From contig CP073218.1 of NCBI GenBank assembly GCA_020342235.1, forward strand, positions 868,001-932,000: a stretch of 64,000 bases of DNA, read 5' to 3'. Positions 41,570-53,056 of this stretch are shown here, one piece after another. Each line of letters begins with the position of its first letter. Positions within the stretch are counted from its first letter, which is position 1. The DNA is from Saccharomycopsis phalli. Its lineage: Eukaryota > Ascomycota > Saccharomycetes > Ascoideales > Saccharomycopsidaceae. The notes below the pieces were generated by a model. The model was not told the origin of the DNA, did no database searches, and worked only from the letters and a program-made list of their open reading frames with translations. The position numbers were made by a program, and so were the translations under genes.

Positions 41570-42541
41570 TGCTGCCACTAGTTATCGCTTCATCTGTGTT
41601 TGTCTGAGTAGACCGGGGCACATGTGCCGTGGCGCCTTTGGCTGGTTACAGGTTGTGAAGATATCTTTTGTAGTAATTATATAGGGCAATGGGAAGTATT
41701 CTGGGTGTGTTGATTTTCTGATTTTAATTTTTTTTTAATCTGATTTAATTGCGATTTTTAGCTTTTGATTCTTGTGTTTCTGATTTAACTTTTGATTTAG
41801 CTTTCGGCTTCTTTTGTCTCCAATTTAACTTTCGACTTTTTTTTGTTTATGATTTCATCATTTCTCGTCCTCTATACTTTCTTTGATTTCTCTTCTCATT
41901 TGTTTCTCTTTAATTTTGCCTCTGATTTGCTTCTCTTTAATTTCTCTTCTCTTCTCATTTGCTTCTCTTCCGTCCTCTTTTCGCTACTTCCCATTCCATC
42001 ACCGTATCCTACCCTTTACACCGTCTTTTCTTTGAAGGCAAATCCCATTGCTCACTTTCTGATAATCTCTTCTTTGGATTTCCATCTCTAGTCTCACTGT
42101 TGGGCTCGTTCTTCAACCGGATCATATACCCTTTAAGCATACCTGAGGACGAAATGCAGCCGCACGGATTCAAACCCTTGAGGCTAGACCCAGATGTATC
42201 CCAGATTTTCATGGATATACAAGAGAATTTGAAATTTGTACAATATATATACTACACAAACTGTGTATCTCAAACAGAATGCACATGATAAAGAGTGCCA
42301 ATTCTACCAGCCAATTGTAAAAACCACAATTGCATGCCAAACAGGCCAGGCACAGGAAACAGTTGAATTTACACTACACCAGTTGAAAATAATTCAACCT
42401 CACTATATCGCCAATGGAAAAAAGTACATGGCCAGCCAACTGACTAGGATGCCGTAATGCACCCATCTGCACCATCCGATGCGCATTACCCGCCCATAAA
42501 ATTTTTATTTTTTTCTCTTGCGTAAAACTTTTGTAGACAAG
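41570..42541. other. VPS24-NOG1 divergent region
   Basis: About 970 bp. From 41830 to 41990 the plus strand is a pyrimidine-rich TTTCTCTT/TTTGCTTC tract. A minus-strand frame of 67 codons at 42009-42212 contains a basic PSKKRRCKG end but has no recognisable domain. NOG1 is preceded by an A/T-rich stretch. Confidence 0.4.
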
Positions 42542-44449
42542 ATGCAACTCAGCTGGAAAGATATTGCTACTGTTCCAACGTCCAATGACTTGTTGGACAT
42601 TGTTCTCAACCGCACACAACGGAAGACGCCTACTGTGATCCGTCCTGGGTTCAAAATCACCCGTATCCGGGCGTTTTACATGCGGAAGGTCAAGTTCACC
42701 AGTGAGGGCTTCATTGAGAAGTTTGACGATATTTTGGCCGGATTCCCAAAGATCGACGAGGTGCACCCGTTCCACCGTGACTTGATGGACACGCTCTACG
42801 AGAAAAACCACTACAAGGTGTCGCTTGCCGCTATTTCCAGAGCAAAAACCTTGATTGAGCAGGTGTCACGTGATTACGTCCGGCTCCTCAAGTTTGGTCA
42901 GTCGCTTTTCCAGTGCAAGCAGTTGAAGCGGGCTGCTTTGGGACGGATGGCGACAATCGCAAAGAAGCTAAAGGATCCTTTGGTGTATTTGGAGCAGGTC
43001 CGTCAGCATTTGGGCCGGTTACCATCGATTGACCCAAACACCCGCACGATTGTCATTTGCGGGTATCCAAACGTGGGCAAGTCGTCCTTCTTGAAGGAGA
43101 TCACAAAGGCTGACGTCGAGGTCCAGCCGTATGCGTTTACCACCAAGTCTTTGTACGTGGGACACTTTGACTACAAGTATCTCCGGTTCCAGGCGATTGA
43201 CACTCCGGGGATCTTGGATCGTCCAGTGGAGGAGATGAACAACATCGAGATGCAGTCGATCTATGCAATTGCGCATTTGCGGTCCACAGTGATGTACTTT
43301 ATGGACTTGAGTGAGCAGTGTGGGTTCAGTGTGGAGGACCAGGTGAAGCTCTTCAAGTCGATCCGGCCGCTTTTTGCAAACAAGTCGGTGATGATTGTGT
43401 TCAACAAGTCGGACATTATCCGTCCTGAGCATTTGGAGGAGTCTCGGCAAGAATTGTTGCGCTCGATCACGAACCAATCTGGGGTCGACACCATGGAGAT
43501 TTCGTGTCAGGATACCGACAATGTCATGGCGACGCGCAACAAGGCGTGCGAGAAGTTGCTCAGCAGCCGAATCGAACACAAATTGAAGGGCGCTCGGACG
43601 TCAAACGTGTTGAATAAGATCCATGTGTCGCAGCCGCAGTCACGTGACGACATCAAGCGAGAGCCGTATATTCCTGAGGCGGTACAGTATTTGAAGAAGT
43701 TCGACTGGAGCGATCCAGAGCGCCGGAAGTTGGCCCGGGATGTTGAAGCGGAGAATGGGGGTGCGGGTGTGTTCAACATAAACTTGAAGGACAAGTACTT
43801 GTTGGACGACGATGAATGGAAGAACGACGTGATGCCAGAAGTCTTGAACGGGCGCAACGTGTACGATTTCTTGGACGAGGATATTACAAGCAAGTTAAAG
43901 GCCTTGGAAGAGGAGGAGGAGCGGCTTGAGAAGGAGGGATTCTACGATTCCGATTCTGAGATCGAGGACGAGGAGGCCGAGGATATCCGAGAGAAGGCCG
44001 AGTGGATCCGCAACAAGCAAAAGACCATGATCAACGCCGCTCGGAATAGAAAGGCTCTTAAAAACCGTGGTATCATGCCTCGTAGCAAGCAAACCAAGAA
44101 CTTTGGCGACATGGAGAAGCACATGGATTCGTTGGGTCACGACACGTCGGCCCTTGTTAACCGCAAGCGGAAACTGCGTGTTGATCCAGTCGAATCGGCT
44201 GCCGACGTCGTGTTACAGGAAGGAGCCGCGTCAAAGAAACGGAAGACCCCACTCAATAAGAGCGACAAGAGAAACGCCGGTGTCACAGACACGGTCCAGA
44301 GAAGTGCTGCTGAGAAGTTGGCCAAGGTCCAGCGTCGTGAGAGAAACAGAAATGCCAGAAGAGGAGAGGCAGACCGGCACCAGCCAGTATCCATGTCGAA
44401 GCACTTGGTCTCTGGAAAGCGGGGTATTGGTAAGACGGATTATAGATAG
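42542..44449 (+). CDS. NOG1: Nucleolar GTPase Nog1
   Basis: This 635-aa GTPase is needed for late 60S assembly; its C-terminal tail runs through the exit tunnel of the pre-60S particle. The N-terminal helical domain begins MQLSWKDIATVPTSNDLLDIV. The G domain shows GYPNVGKSSFL (G1), DTPGILDRP (G3) and FNKSDI (G4). The C-terminal half holds an acidic region (EEEERLEKEGFYDSDSEIEDEEAED) and a basic tail (KHLVSGKRGIGKTDYR) typical of the family. The frame continues upstream only to a TTG, and the ATG at 42542 matches the usual Nog1 start. Confidence 0.97.
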   Translation: MQLSWKDIATVPTSNDLLDIVLNRTQRKTPTVIRPGFKITRIRAFYMRKVKFTSEGFIEKFDDILAGFPKIDEVHPFHRDLMDTLYEKNHYKVSLAAISRAKTLIEQVSRDYVRLLKFGQSLFQCKQLKRAALGRMATIAKKLKDPLVYLEQVRQHLGRLPSIDPNTRTIVICGYPNVGKSSFLKEITKADVEVQPYAFTTKSLYVGHFDYKYLRFQAIDTPGILDRPVEEMNNIEMQSIYAIAHLRSTVMYFMDLSEQCGFSVEDQVKLFKSIRPLFANKSVMIVFNKSDIIRPEHLEESRQELLRSITNQSGVDTMEISCQDTDNVMATRNKACEKLLSSRIEHKLKGARTSNVLNKIHVSQPQSRDDIKREPYIPEAVQYLKKFDWSDPERRKLARDVEAENGGAGVFNINLKDKYLLDDDEWKNDVMPEVLNGRNVYDFLDEDITSKLKALEEEEERLEKEGFYDSDSEIEDEEAEDIREKAEWIRNKQKTMINAARNRKALKNRGIMPRSKQTKNFGDMEKHMDSLGHDTSALVNRKRKLRVDPVESAADVVLQEGAASKKRKTPLNKSDKRNAGVTDTVQRSAAEKLAKVQRRERNRNARRGEADRHQPVSMSKHLVSGKRGIGKTDYR

Positions 44450-45006
44450 GGAGTCGCATGCAACGTGTGGGGCTTTGGTAATTTTTATTGCACAGATTTT
44501 GATTCTCTGTATGTCTTTTTTTGTCCCATGCTTCGTGTCATTGGCCTCCCGACTGTAGGAGGTTTTGACGGGTAGTGTGTATCTTAATTTGGTGTATCCT
44601 AATTAGTGGTAATTTAGTGGTAATTTAGTGGTATCCTAATTTAGTGGGTATCTTAATTTAGAGGGCCTCGTGTTCTGTTGTTTGGTGTATTGTAGCCGTG
44701 CAAAGTGCATAATAATAGAAAGTGGTAGTCGACTTCAGTGGTCACCTGGCTATTTGATATAAAGGAGCCGATATAATTTGATGATTTTCTAAGCGGTGCT
44801 ACAATGCGTTTTAGAAATTCGACTCTTGTGCGAAATTGAGCATATAGTTAGCACTCTTGGAAAAGACAGTGGGGCTTGCCAATGAGTGCCAAGTAACGAC
44901 AATTATTGTTGGCTTTGATAATGCGGCTCAGAATATACCGTGGTAAGCTACTAATTGGCTAAGTATGACTAGATATGATATGAATGACGCCAGTGATGTT
45001 GTTGGT

Positions 45007-45065
45007 ACAAGGCTGGAAGTTACTACAAGGCTGGAAGTTACTACAAGGCTGGAAGTTACTACAAG
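45007..45065. repeat. 18-bp tandem repeat
   Basis: Three perfect copies of ACAAGGCTGGAAGTTACT and the start of a fourth. Confidence 0.9.
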
Positions 45066-45339
45066 AGGCTTGTATATCGTAAATAGTGGAGCTTCTTCCA
45101 ATGGCCGAGATTACCTATTTATCCGGTTATTTGACCCAAAGAAACAATTCTACCGGGATTTACCTATTTACACGGTTTATAATGGATGCTTTTGAAAGTT
45201 GCGTAAATCTTTAGTTGCAGGCCCAAGGCAATCCTCAGTGGAAAAGCCTTATAGATGGCTCGTTGCTCAAATTATTTGGCAATGGTGACCCAAAGTGAAA
45301 ACGATGTGGGATTCACTCCTCCATCATACATGACCTCCT

Positions 45340-45765
45340 ATGCCCAGAGCTCTTGGAAGGTGGAATTCCATCACGCATTGAGTAAATATTAGATTCCACT
45401 AATGAAATACGCAACACGCAAAAGTGTTTGCCAATCGGTTTACAAACTAGCGGAGTTTTACCAGGATGTATTGGAACATGATTCTCCAGCACATGGTGAG
45501 ATTCAGCTGTCAAACTTGAACAAGGTGACCAGCTTATACAATCAATACATGCACTAAGCACTACAATACGACTGCTCATGTTGAAGTTTTAATCCCAAGC
45601 AACCGAATGAGGGCTGACAGGGTTTTCTTTAATAATGGTGACAGGGTTTCTTCAGCAATGGTGACAGGGTTTCTTCAACAATGGTGCACGATGTTCCTGA
45701 ATAAAGATATATTTATTGAATAACTATAATGCCAGAGACAATATAGCTAAATACAAAGATACATA
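45340..45765 (+). mobile_element. Diverged SINE-like copy (family A)
   Basis: The copy aligns with 59330-59695 over most of its length: an ATTCCATC-CGCATT block, TACGCAACA, then AAAGTGTTTGCCAA. It shares its 3' part with the SINE at 58203-58676: GATGTTCCTGA, GAGACAATATAGCTAAATAC. A tRNA-like head is not obvious. Boundaries are approximate and no target duplication was identified. Confidence 0.5.
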
Positions 45766-46400
45766 TTATTCTTACTGAAAGATAATGGGCTGTAGTTCGC
45801 CTATGTATATCACGTGACAAGACTCAGGACATGCAACTGCTAACGTTGAGGCAGTTTACACGTGACGTAAGCATGATCACAGCTACAGCATCTGTATGGG
45901 ACCTGGCAAGACTTGAGAAGCTTGTCAGAGGAAACGGCAAAGTTTTTGAGCAAGAATATGACTCGATGGATGACGTGTGGTTATGGAATAGTCCATTATT
46001 GTTTCGGATTGTTCCGGGTTGCTCCCAATTTTCTAATTCTTCAATTTTCCAATTTCCAATTTCCAATTACTTCTAATTGTTAACCAACAAGTCCAACCGT
46101 ACTTGGCTAATTATTCAATATTACAGTCACAATACATATATCATTGTAAAAACATGCCTGAAAATACGCTTGCTAACAGTGACATACATCATCTCCACAT
46201 CCATTTGACCGAAGACGCCACAAAGTCCAACCAAATAGCGACAATAGTACCAGTAAAAACCCACCAAAAGCCCAGCTCTTACCATCACATCTCTTTAACC
46301 CCTCCACCAAACCAATTCCCAGCTGCATCAGACCCCCCAGGGCTGCTGGTTATGAGCCCGCCAATATTTGTAAATGTTTTCCAGTGGGCACCAGGCCATC

Positions 46401-47858
46401 ATGTTTCGAACCTTGACTTGCCGTTCGTTCAAACTCGCCAGGATGCTGAGATCATACTCTTCTGCGGACGAGGTGCTCTTCACTGCGGAAAACGCCTCGC
46501 GGATCATCACATTGAATCGGCCAGCCAAACTCAACTCGTTGACGGCCAGCATGGTCGACAAGATCACGCCGCGGTTGGTCGAGTATGCGAAAAGTGGCGT
46601 CGCAAACACCGTCATCATCAACAGCAGCAGCAGCAGAGCACTCTGTGCCGGCGGAGACGTCGCTCAGGCCGCGCGGGACATGCAAAACGGCGACGGACAT
46701 AAAGCCACCGACTTCTTCTACAAGGAGTACTCGTTGAACTTTCTCCTCCTGATGTATCCCAAACCGGTCGTCAGCTACATGGACGGCATCACCATGGGCG
46801 GTGGAGTCGGCTTATCGGTCCATGTTCCGTACCGAGTTGTCACGGAAAACACCCGAGTCGCCATGCCGGAAATGGACATTGGCTACTTCCCCGATGTCGG
46901 CACAAGCTTCTTCTTGCCCCGCATGGACGGCTCCTTGGGCAAGTTTCTTGCCTTGACCGGTGATTCTTTGTATGGCTTCGACGCCTTGATTGCCGGTTTC
47001 GGCACCCACTACGTCCCAAGTTCCAGACTCGACGATTTGACAAAACGTCTTGGCGGATTAAACGTGCCAAAGAACGAGCACTTGGCCGTCTCCGAGGGAG
47101 ACATCACTCTGATTACTCAGCAGCACTCTGAGTACTTTGCCATGGTCAATAGTGCCATTGAAGAGTTCACCGACCCGGTCCCACGTGACCACGAGTTCCA
47201 GTACACCAACCGTCAGCGGAACTTGATTGATTCGGTGTTCCAGCACGACTCGATCGACTCGATTGTTGCCCACTTGCAGTCTGAAGCCGCAGACTGCCAG
47301 TTTGCCAAGTCAGTTCTCGACAAGTTGCTTCGCAAGTCACCCATCTCCCTCAAACTTGCGTGCGAGTTGCTCAAGATCGGAGCACAGGCCTCAAACACAT
47401 CGGCATTCACCCAGGAATTGATTCTCGCAGAAAACATCGTCGCCAACCCTGAGGCATCCGACTTTGTCGAAGGCGTGTCGTCCAAGTTGATCACCAAGAC
47501 TAACAGCCCAAAATGGAAGTACGAGTCCTTGGCCGAAATCCCAGGTCAGCAAGTCCTTGGGTTGCTTGCACCAAGCCCAGGGTTGAAGTACTCATCAGTG
47601 GAGGACTTTGGCTTTGCCAGCGGATACAAGCAGTATCCATTCAACATGGGATTGCCGTCAGAGACCGAGATCCAGGACTATGTCACGGGGAATGACGGCT
47701 CGAACCGCGACTATGCTCCAACAAGAAAGCAGGTCGTGGCCAAGTTTGTGCAAAAGTACCCGCACAAGTCTGGAGTCGAGTGGAAGGTCAACAATGTCTT
47801 GGACCGTAAGACCCAGCCCCATGAAATGGACCTGCAGTACATCAGCTGGAACCAATAA
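46401..47858 (+). CDS. EHD3: 3-hydroxyisobutyryl-CoA hydrolase, mitochondrial
   Basis: This 485-aa protein matches yeast Ehd3 and the HIBCH family, which hydrolyse 3-hydroxyisobutyryl-CoA in valine breakdown. The crotonase fold shows the oxyanion loop ALCAGGDVA, the MDGITMGGGVGLS helix, the MPEMDIGYFPDVG motif with the catalytic Glu, and the SPISLKLACELL segment. The N-terminus (MFRTLTCRSFKLARMLRSYSS) is basic and hydroxylated without acids, typical of a mitochondrial presequence. An in-frame ATG at 46374 would add nine residues; both starts are possible. Confidence 0.93.
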   Translation: MFRTLTCRSFKLARMLRSYSSADEVLFTAENASRIITLNRPAKLNSLTASMVDKITPRLVEYAKSGVANTVIINSSSSRALCAGGDVAQAARDMQNGDGHKATDFFYKEYSLNFLLLMYPKPVVSYMDGITMGGGVGLSVHVPYRVVTENTRVAMPEMDIGYFPDVGTSFFLPRMDGSLGKFLALTGDSLYGFDALIAGFGTHYVPSSRLDDLTKRLGGLNVPKNEHLAVSEGDITLITQQHSEYFAMVNSAIEEFTDPVPRDHEFQYTNRQRNLIDSVFQHDSIDSIVAHLQSEAADCQFAKSVLDKLLRKSPISLKLACELLKIGAQASNTSAFTQELILAENIVANPEASDFVEGVSSKLITKTNSPKWKYESLAEIPGQQVLGLLAPSPGLKYSSVEDFGFASGYKQYPFNMGLPSETEIQDYVTGNDGSNRDYAPTRKQVVAKFVQKYPHKSGVEWKVNNVLDRKTQPHEMDLQYISWNQ

Positions 47859-47949
47859 GGCGGATGTCGTGGGTACTTGGGATGGCCAGTTTGTGCTGGT
47901 GGAATACTGTATATAGTCCATAGTTGCAACAATGTGACGGAGACAGCTT

Positions 47950-48235
47950 TTGACTAGTGCTTGTAAGTATACAAGGTAATGTGCATTGGACGACTGTGAT
48001 CTTCCTAGGTACTACAGCCTAACGTGCTGCACTGACGAGTAGAATCAATGAGTTAAGTTTCGTATCATCTGGAAATAAACGCAGGTTTGAGTAGCGTTGG
48101 TAATTCCTTTGTACATCTGCTGGGTTTGACAATCCAACAGAACCAAGACAAGTGCCAGTCTGGATAGCATACAATCCAATTGAAACAAATGTGATGACGT
48201 ACTTGGTGTAGTCTCTTCTCTGATGAGGACTTTGC
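47950..48235 (-). mobile_element. Decayed LINE fragment
   Basis: Matches the ORF2 end and part of the tail of the LINE at 54993-55760: GAATTACCAACGCTACTCAA, GATTCTACTCGTC-GTGC, a CACGTTAGG block and CATTACCTT-TATACTTACAAGC. The terminal tail with its microsatellite is missing, so both ends are lost or the copy was partly deleted. Confidence 0.5.
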
Positions 48236-48496
48236 ACTAGTAGTAATAAATAAGCAATGGTAGTGTCAGGCTATCTTACAGACGTAAACTATGTATATTT
48301 TAAACTAAAGACCCCAAGTCTAAACTACCATCTTTTATACCTGCATCTCTCATGTGTTTTACTTCAATCTGACTCAAGCTTCCACAGGAAATGGGTAGTG
48401 TAGCAGGTCCATATCATAGAGAAAGTCTCTTTACAAGTATAAATAATCTCTTTCCAAGTATAACACACCCAATAGCACAATGTAATCCAATAATAA

Positions 48497-48860
48497 TGCT
48501 TATTCAAGGCTATAGCTATACTAGACTCCCAGAGGAGATTTATACTGCCGTCTACGACTTATGACGGCCATGTAGTTGGAAGAAAACTCTGCAACAGATG
48601 AAACTCCACTATTAATGGTATAAATATAGAGAATTTGGCATTTGAGGAGCAATGTGCTTTCGCTAGGTAGGTGACTTGAGCCACTCCGACCCAGAGTACA
48701 TTCTACGGCTCTCCCAACATGCTGTAGCAAAAAGAAAACCACCAGTTCAACACAGATGAGTAGAATCTAAAAGTTTTTTAACCTTGGCCTTGTCTGAGAA
48801 GAGGTGTGCTTGGTTAGCCGTGGTAATTCCATTGTATATCTGATCTTGGCTGGAAAGATA
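48497..48860 (-). mobile_element. 5'-truncated LINE copy (3' end)
   Basis: On the minus strand it starts within ORF2 (predicted ITTANQAHLFSDKAKVKKLL, akin to ITNATQARVLFSDKARLKNLI in the longer copy). It then passes through the non-coding tail and ends at ATTATTATTGG. The tail keeps the GACGGC hairpin and TAGTATAGCTATAGCC. It is an independent insertion from 47950-48235. Confidence 0.65.
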
Positions 48861-48989
48861 TCCAATAGTAATGATATGTACAATAGCAAAATACAATCTA
48901 ATAGAAATACATACAATATCAAAATACAACTTAATAGTAGAATACAATTCAATGGCATAATGCATCCAATATCAGAACACAATCTAATA

Positions 48990-49056
48990 GCAAATATATC
49001 AATAACAAATACATCAATAACAAATACATCAATAACAAATACATCAATAACAAATA
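48990..49056. repeat. 15-bp tandem repeat
   Basis: Four copies of a 15-bp unit AACAAATACATCAAT in the 3' flank of FPR1. Confidence 0.85.
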
Positions 49057-49234
49057 CAACCTAATGACAGAATACAATCCAATAGCACATAGCAACTACA
49101 CAATAGTAGCAACTACACAATAGCAATCGCTAGCTCCTTGAACCCAAACCTACAATATCATACAACATAGCACATTCTCTGCATACCTATATACGCAAAC
49201 ACCACGCCATATCCTATAGGACCCACTTCACCAC

Positions 49235-49609
49235 TTAGGCCTTGTCAATTTGCAACAACTCAACCTCAAAGATCAAAGTGGCATTTGGTGGAATGGTCCC
49301 CGGGAAACCTCTCTCACCATAAGCCAAGTGCCCTGGAATGGTCAATTTGGCCTTCTCACCAAGCGACAATTGCGGAATCCCTTGGTCCCACCCCTTGATC
49401 ACCTGTCCGACACCAATGTAGCATTGGAACGGCTTGTTTCTGGTAATCGAGGAGTCAAAGACCTTGCCGTTGGTTAAAGTGCCATGGTAGTGGATGGTGA
49501 CAAAGTCTCCGTTTTTAGGGAAAGTCTTCCCGTCACCTAAATCGTTAGCCTCCTCCTCGCCGCTCAATTACGTACCTGGTGCGATTCTCTCAATTTTCAA
49601 GTCTGACAT
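49235..49609 (-). CDS. FPR1: FKBP12 peptidyl-prolyl isomerase Fpr1 (two exons)
   Basis: Fpr1 is the cytosolic FKBP12 prolyl isomerase that binds rapamycin and FK506. The gene has exons 49576-49609 and 49235-49536 with a 39-nt intron (GTACGT ... CTAACGATTTAG), giving 111 aa. Exon 1 encodes [12 protein letters not shown], and the second exon continues [20 protein letters not shown]. Drug-binding residues are present: Tyr in IHYHG, Asp/Phe in VFDSS, the VIKGWDQ motif and [23 protein letters not shown]. The promoter holds GTTACCCGG (49655-49663), CACGTG (49666-49671) and TCACGTGA (49709-49716). Confidence 0.97.
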
Positions 49610-49757
49610 TGTTGGTTTACAACCCTGTGGCGAGTTCCCAACAGCTGATACTACGTTACCCGGAACACGTGAGCGCGATTCCCCCATTTGATGGGATAAA
49701 TTTGGTTATCACGTGATCGAGGTACGTATGTAAAGCCACCTTTTTAGGTCATGTCAT

Positions 49758-50094
49758 TTATTTGTAGCCAAATAGCTTCTTGAGAAAGCCATAACTTTCG
49801 TCGGCTCTTTGTTTCTTTTCATACTCATCAAACAACCGAATCGAGCCGTCCGGCATGATTTCACCTTGCTGGACTCTTTGTTCGTGTCCCAAGTACACTA
49901 AATGTCAGTACTAATTTGCTACATAATCCAGGTTCATACTTCTTCGATACCCCAACTCATATGAGGTTATAAAGAGAATCGGCATACTGAAAAGAATCCA
50001 GTAGATGCTGCGGTTAGCCACAATTCAACTCATGCCAGACTTACGCTCTTTGTCTGCGTGCAAATTCCGCAGGGATCTTTGGTTGGTTCTTCAT
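49758..50094 (-). CDS. Small single-span membrane protein, three exons
   Basis: This gene is visible only after splicing. Exons are 50045-50094, 49940-50007 and 49758-49897, with introns of 37 nt (GTAAGT ... CTAACCGCAG) and 42 nt (GTATGA ... TACTGACATTTAG). All phases fit, giving 85 aa. The protein starts MKNQPKIPAEFARRQRA, then one membrane span IYWILFSMPILFITSYELGY. A charged tail follows (RRMYLGHEQRVQQGEIMPDG, ending FLKKLFGYK). The basic N-terminus, single span and size resemble small mitochondrial inner-membrane assembly factors, but I do not recognise the family. It sits head-to-tail with FPR1, whose promoter lies just past its stop codon. Confidence 0.7.
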
Positions 50095-51506
<1,412 letters not shown>

Positions 51507-53020
51507 GGCGTACTAAAATGGTGGCTGTGAAATGAATGGCCATTTTATTTCTGTCGTCGGTGCATCTATATGAATCTATGATTTGACTAATATTAATCGC
51601 ATGTAGAGTGCCATTGTAAATAGCCCAATGCTTTGTCAAGAGGAACCGGTTATTTACAGCATGGTAATAGAGCGAAATTATTGAAAGTGCCTAACTGGTT
51701 CTAGAATTGTCTCAGATCAAGTCAAATGTTTTGGCCCAATGGGTCTTTTCTCGACTCGAAAATTGGCGGCGTCGTCATTGGTTTTTGACATTTCAGAGTT
51801 TATTGGTCTACTCACGTCAGACTTGGTGTTAATGTACACTAAAGCTCTAGATTATTTGTCGTGATTGGATAACTGAAATTGTTTTGCTAGCTGATAATAA
51901 CTGGTTGAAGTAGTTGAAGGTTTTTATTTTGTTTTAGCGGAAATTGACCTTGTATAGAGAATGCCTAGTCTGTAGAGAGACAATTGTCGGTCATTATAAT
52001 ATAGAATACGATACAATTTAGTAAATCGCTAAATACATTTGCCTTGTAATATAGAACTAGTATATGATTTGGCAAAACAGCCAAAATACATTAACTTGAC
52101 CATTGCCTGTACAGAAGAACCAGAAAACAAGTTGAAAGAAACGACAAGAAACAAAAAAGTCATGAGACGACTGCTGTTGTGCAAAGGGAATGGAGTTGGC
52201 ATTTCCTTTGAGTCTGACAGGAAATGAACGAAAATATTAGAGTAAACCTTGTACGCTTGATGTAAGATAATAACTAGAATACCAGTTGGTGAAACAGCTA
52301 AGATGTATTTGCTGAAAGTCAGAGATAGTCGGTCTATATATACTTGAAAATGAATTGAATAACCTTTGTCAGAGGAGAACCAATACTTATTGGGATTAGT
52401 TCTTGTCTTCAAAATGGCGATTTCAGGAAGAAGCATAATTGAAAAGATTAGCAAATTCATAAGATTAGCAAAATTCATAAGATTAGCAAAATTCATAAGA
52501 TTAGCAAATTCACAAGACTAGCATAATTGCCGGAAAGAAGTGAAACTGGTGCGTAACCAATAAGAAACCAACAGATTAGCATAGCTTCAGAAATATAACC
52601 CTTTATTATTACACTTGACTATTTATACGTAAAGACTAGTTTTCTTTACAATACAACGTTGATCCAATATACTTGGCAAAGAGCTAAAACGATGCTACTA
52701 AATTGATAAATATGCCTGACTAAAATAAACTACATAAAACTCTCGACACATGTATCAAGGAAAATTAAAAATCAGGCCCGCTCTCCGCCAAGCCTGAAAT
52801 CTCCACATTTGCAATACACAAGCATCATTAACCACCATTGTCGATATACACATGCCTCGTCCAAAACCACTTGCCTATATTATCACCACTTGGCCTTTTC
52901 TTGTCCTCAATCACCACATATCTATAATTATCACCGCTGGTATTTTCTTGTTCTCAATCACCATTTGCCTATATTATCACCACTTGGCCTTTTCTTGTTC
53001 TCAATCACCACTTGCCTATA
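51507..53020. other. Intergenic region with dispersed repeats
   Basis: About 1.5 kb. It holds inverted copies of the CCAACTCGTATCCTAG-type segment (51985-52100), the dispersed repeat of 52255-52620, an AAATTCATAAGATTAGC tandem (52440-52510) and a 48-bp repeat from about 52860. No gene is supported. Confidence 0.45.
52255..52620 (+). repeat. Dispersed repeat of unknown class
   Basis: Uninterrupted copy of the repeat that is split at 35480-36355. It has AACTAGAATACCAGTTGG, TTTGTCAGAGGAGAACCAAT, TTATTGGGATTAGTTCTTG, a short tandem of GATTAGCAAAATTCATAA, and ACTAGCATAATTGCCGGAAAG. A solo-LTR-like origin is possible but unproven. Confidence 0.4.
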
Positions 53021-53056
53021 TTATCTCCGCTTGGTCTTTTCTTTGTTCTCAATCAC
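52860..53056. repeat. 48-bp tandem repeat derived from the KEL3 3' end
   Basis: Four copies of a unit of about 48 bp containing TTGGCCTTTTCTTGTTCTCA and CACTTGCCTATATTATC. The last copy overlaps the KEL3 stop codon and final codons (53021-53056), so the coding end has been amplified outward into the 3' flank. Confidence 0.75.

Larger units (their letters stand above)
44450..46373. other. Intergenic region with repeats and a SINE relative
   Basis: About 1.9 kb. It contains an 18-bp tandem repeat (45007-45065), an old SINE-like copy (about 45340-45765) and a TCACGTGA site at 45810-45817. Several TAATTTAGTGG repeats lie at 44595-44660. No gene is supported. Confidence 0.45.
47859..49234. other. 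EHD3-FPR1 convergent region with LINE fragments
   Basis: About 1.4 kb containing two LINE 3' fragments (about 47950-48235 and 48497-48860) and a 15-bp tandem repeat (48990-49056). No host gene is supported. Confidence 0.5.

Noticed and set aside
42009-42212. 67-codon minus-strand frame with a basic end
   Set aside because: Starts with ATG and ends in a Lys/Arg cluster, but lies in the VPS24-NOG1 promoter region, has no domain and no splice partner I could find.
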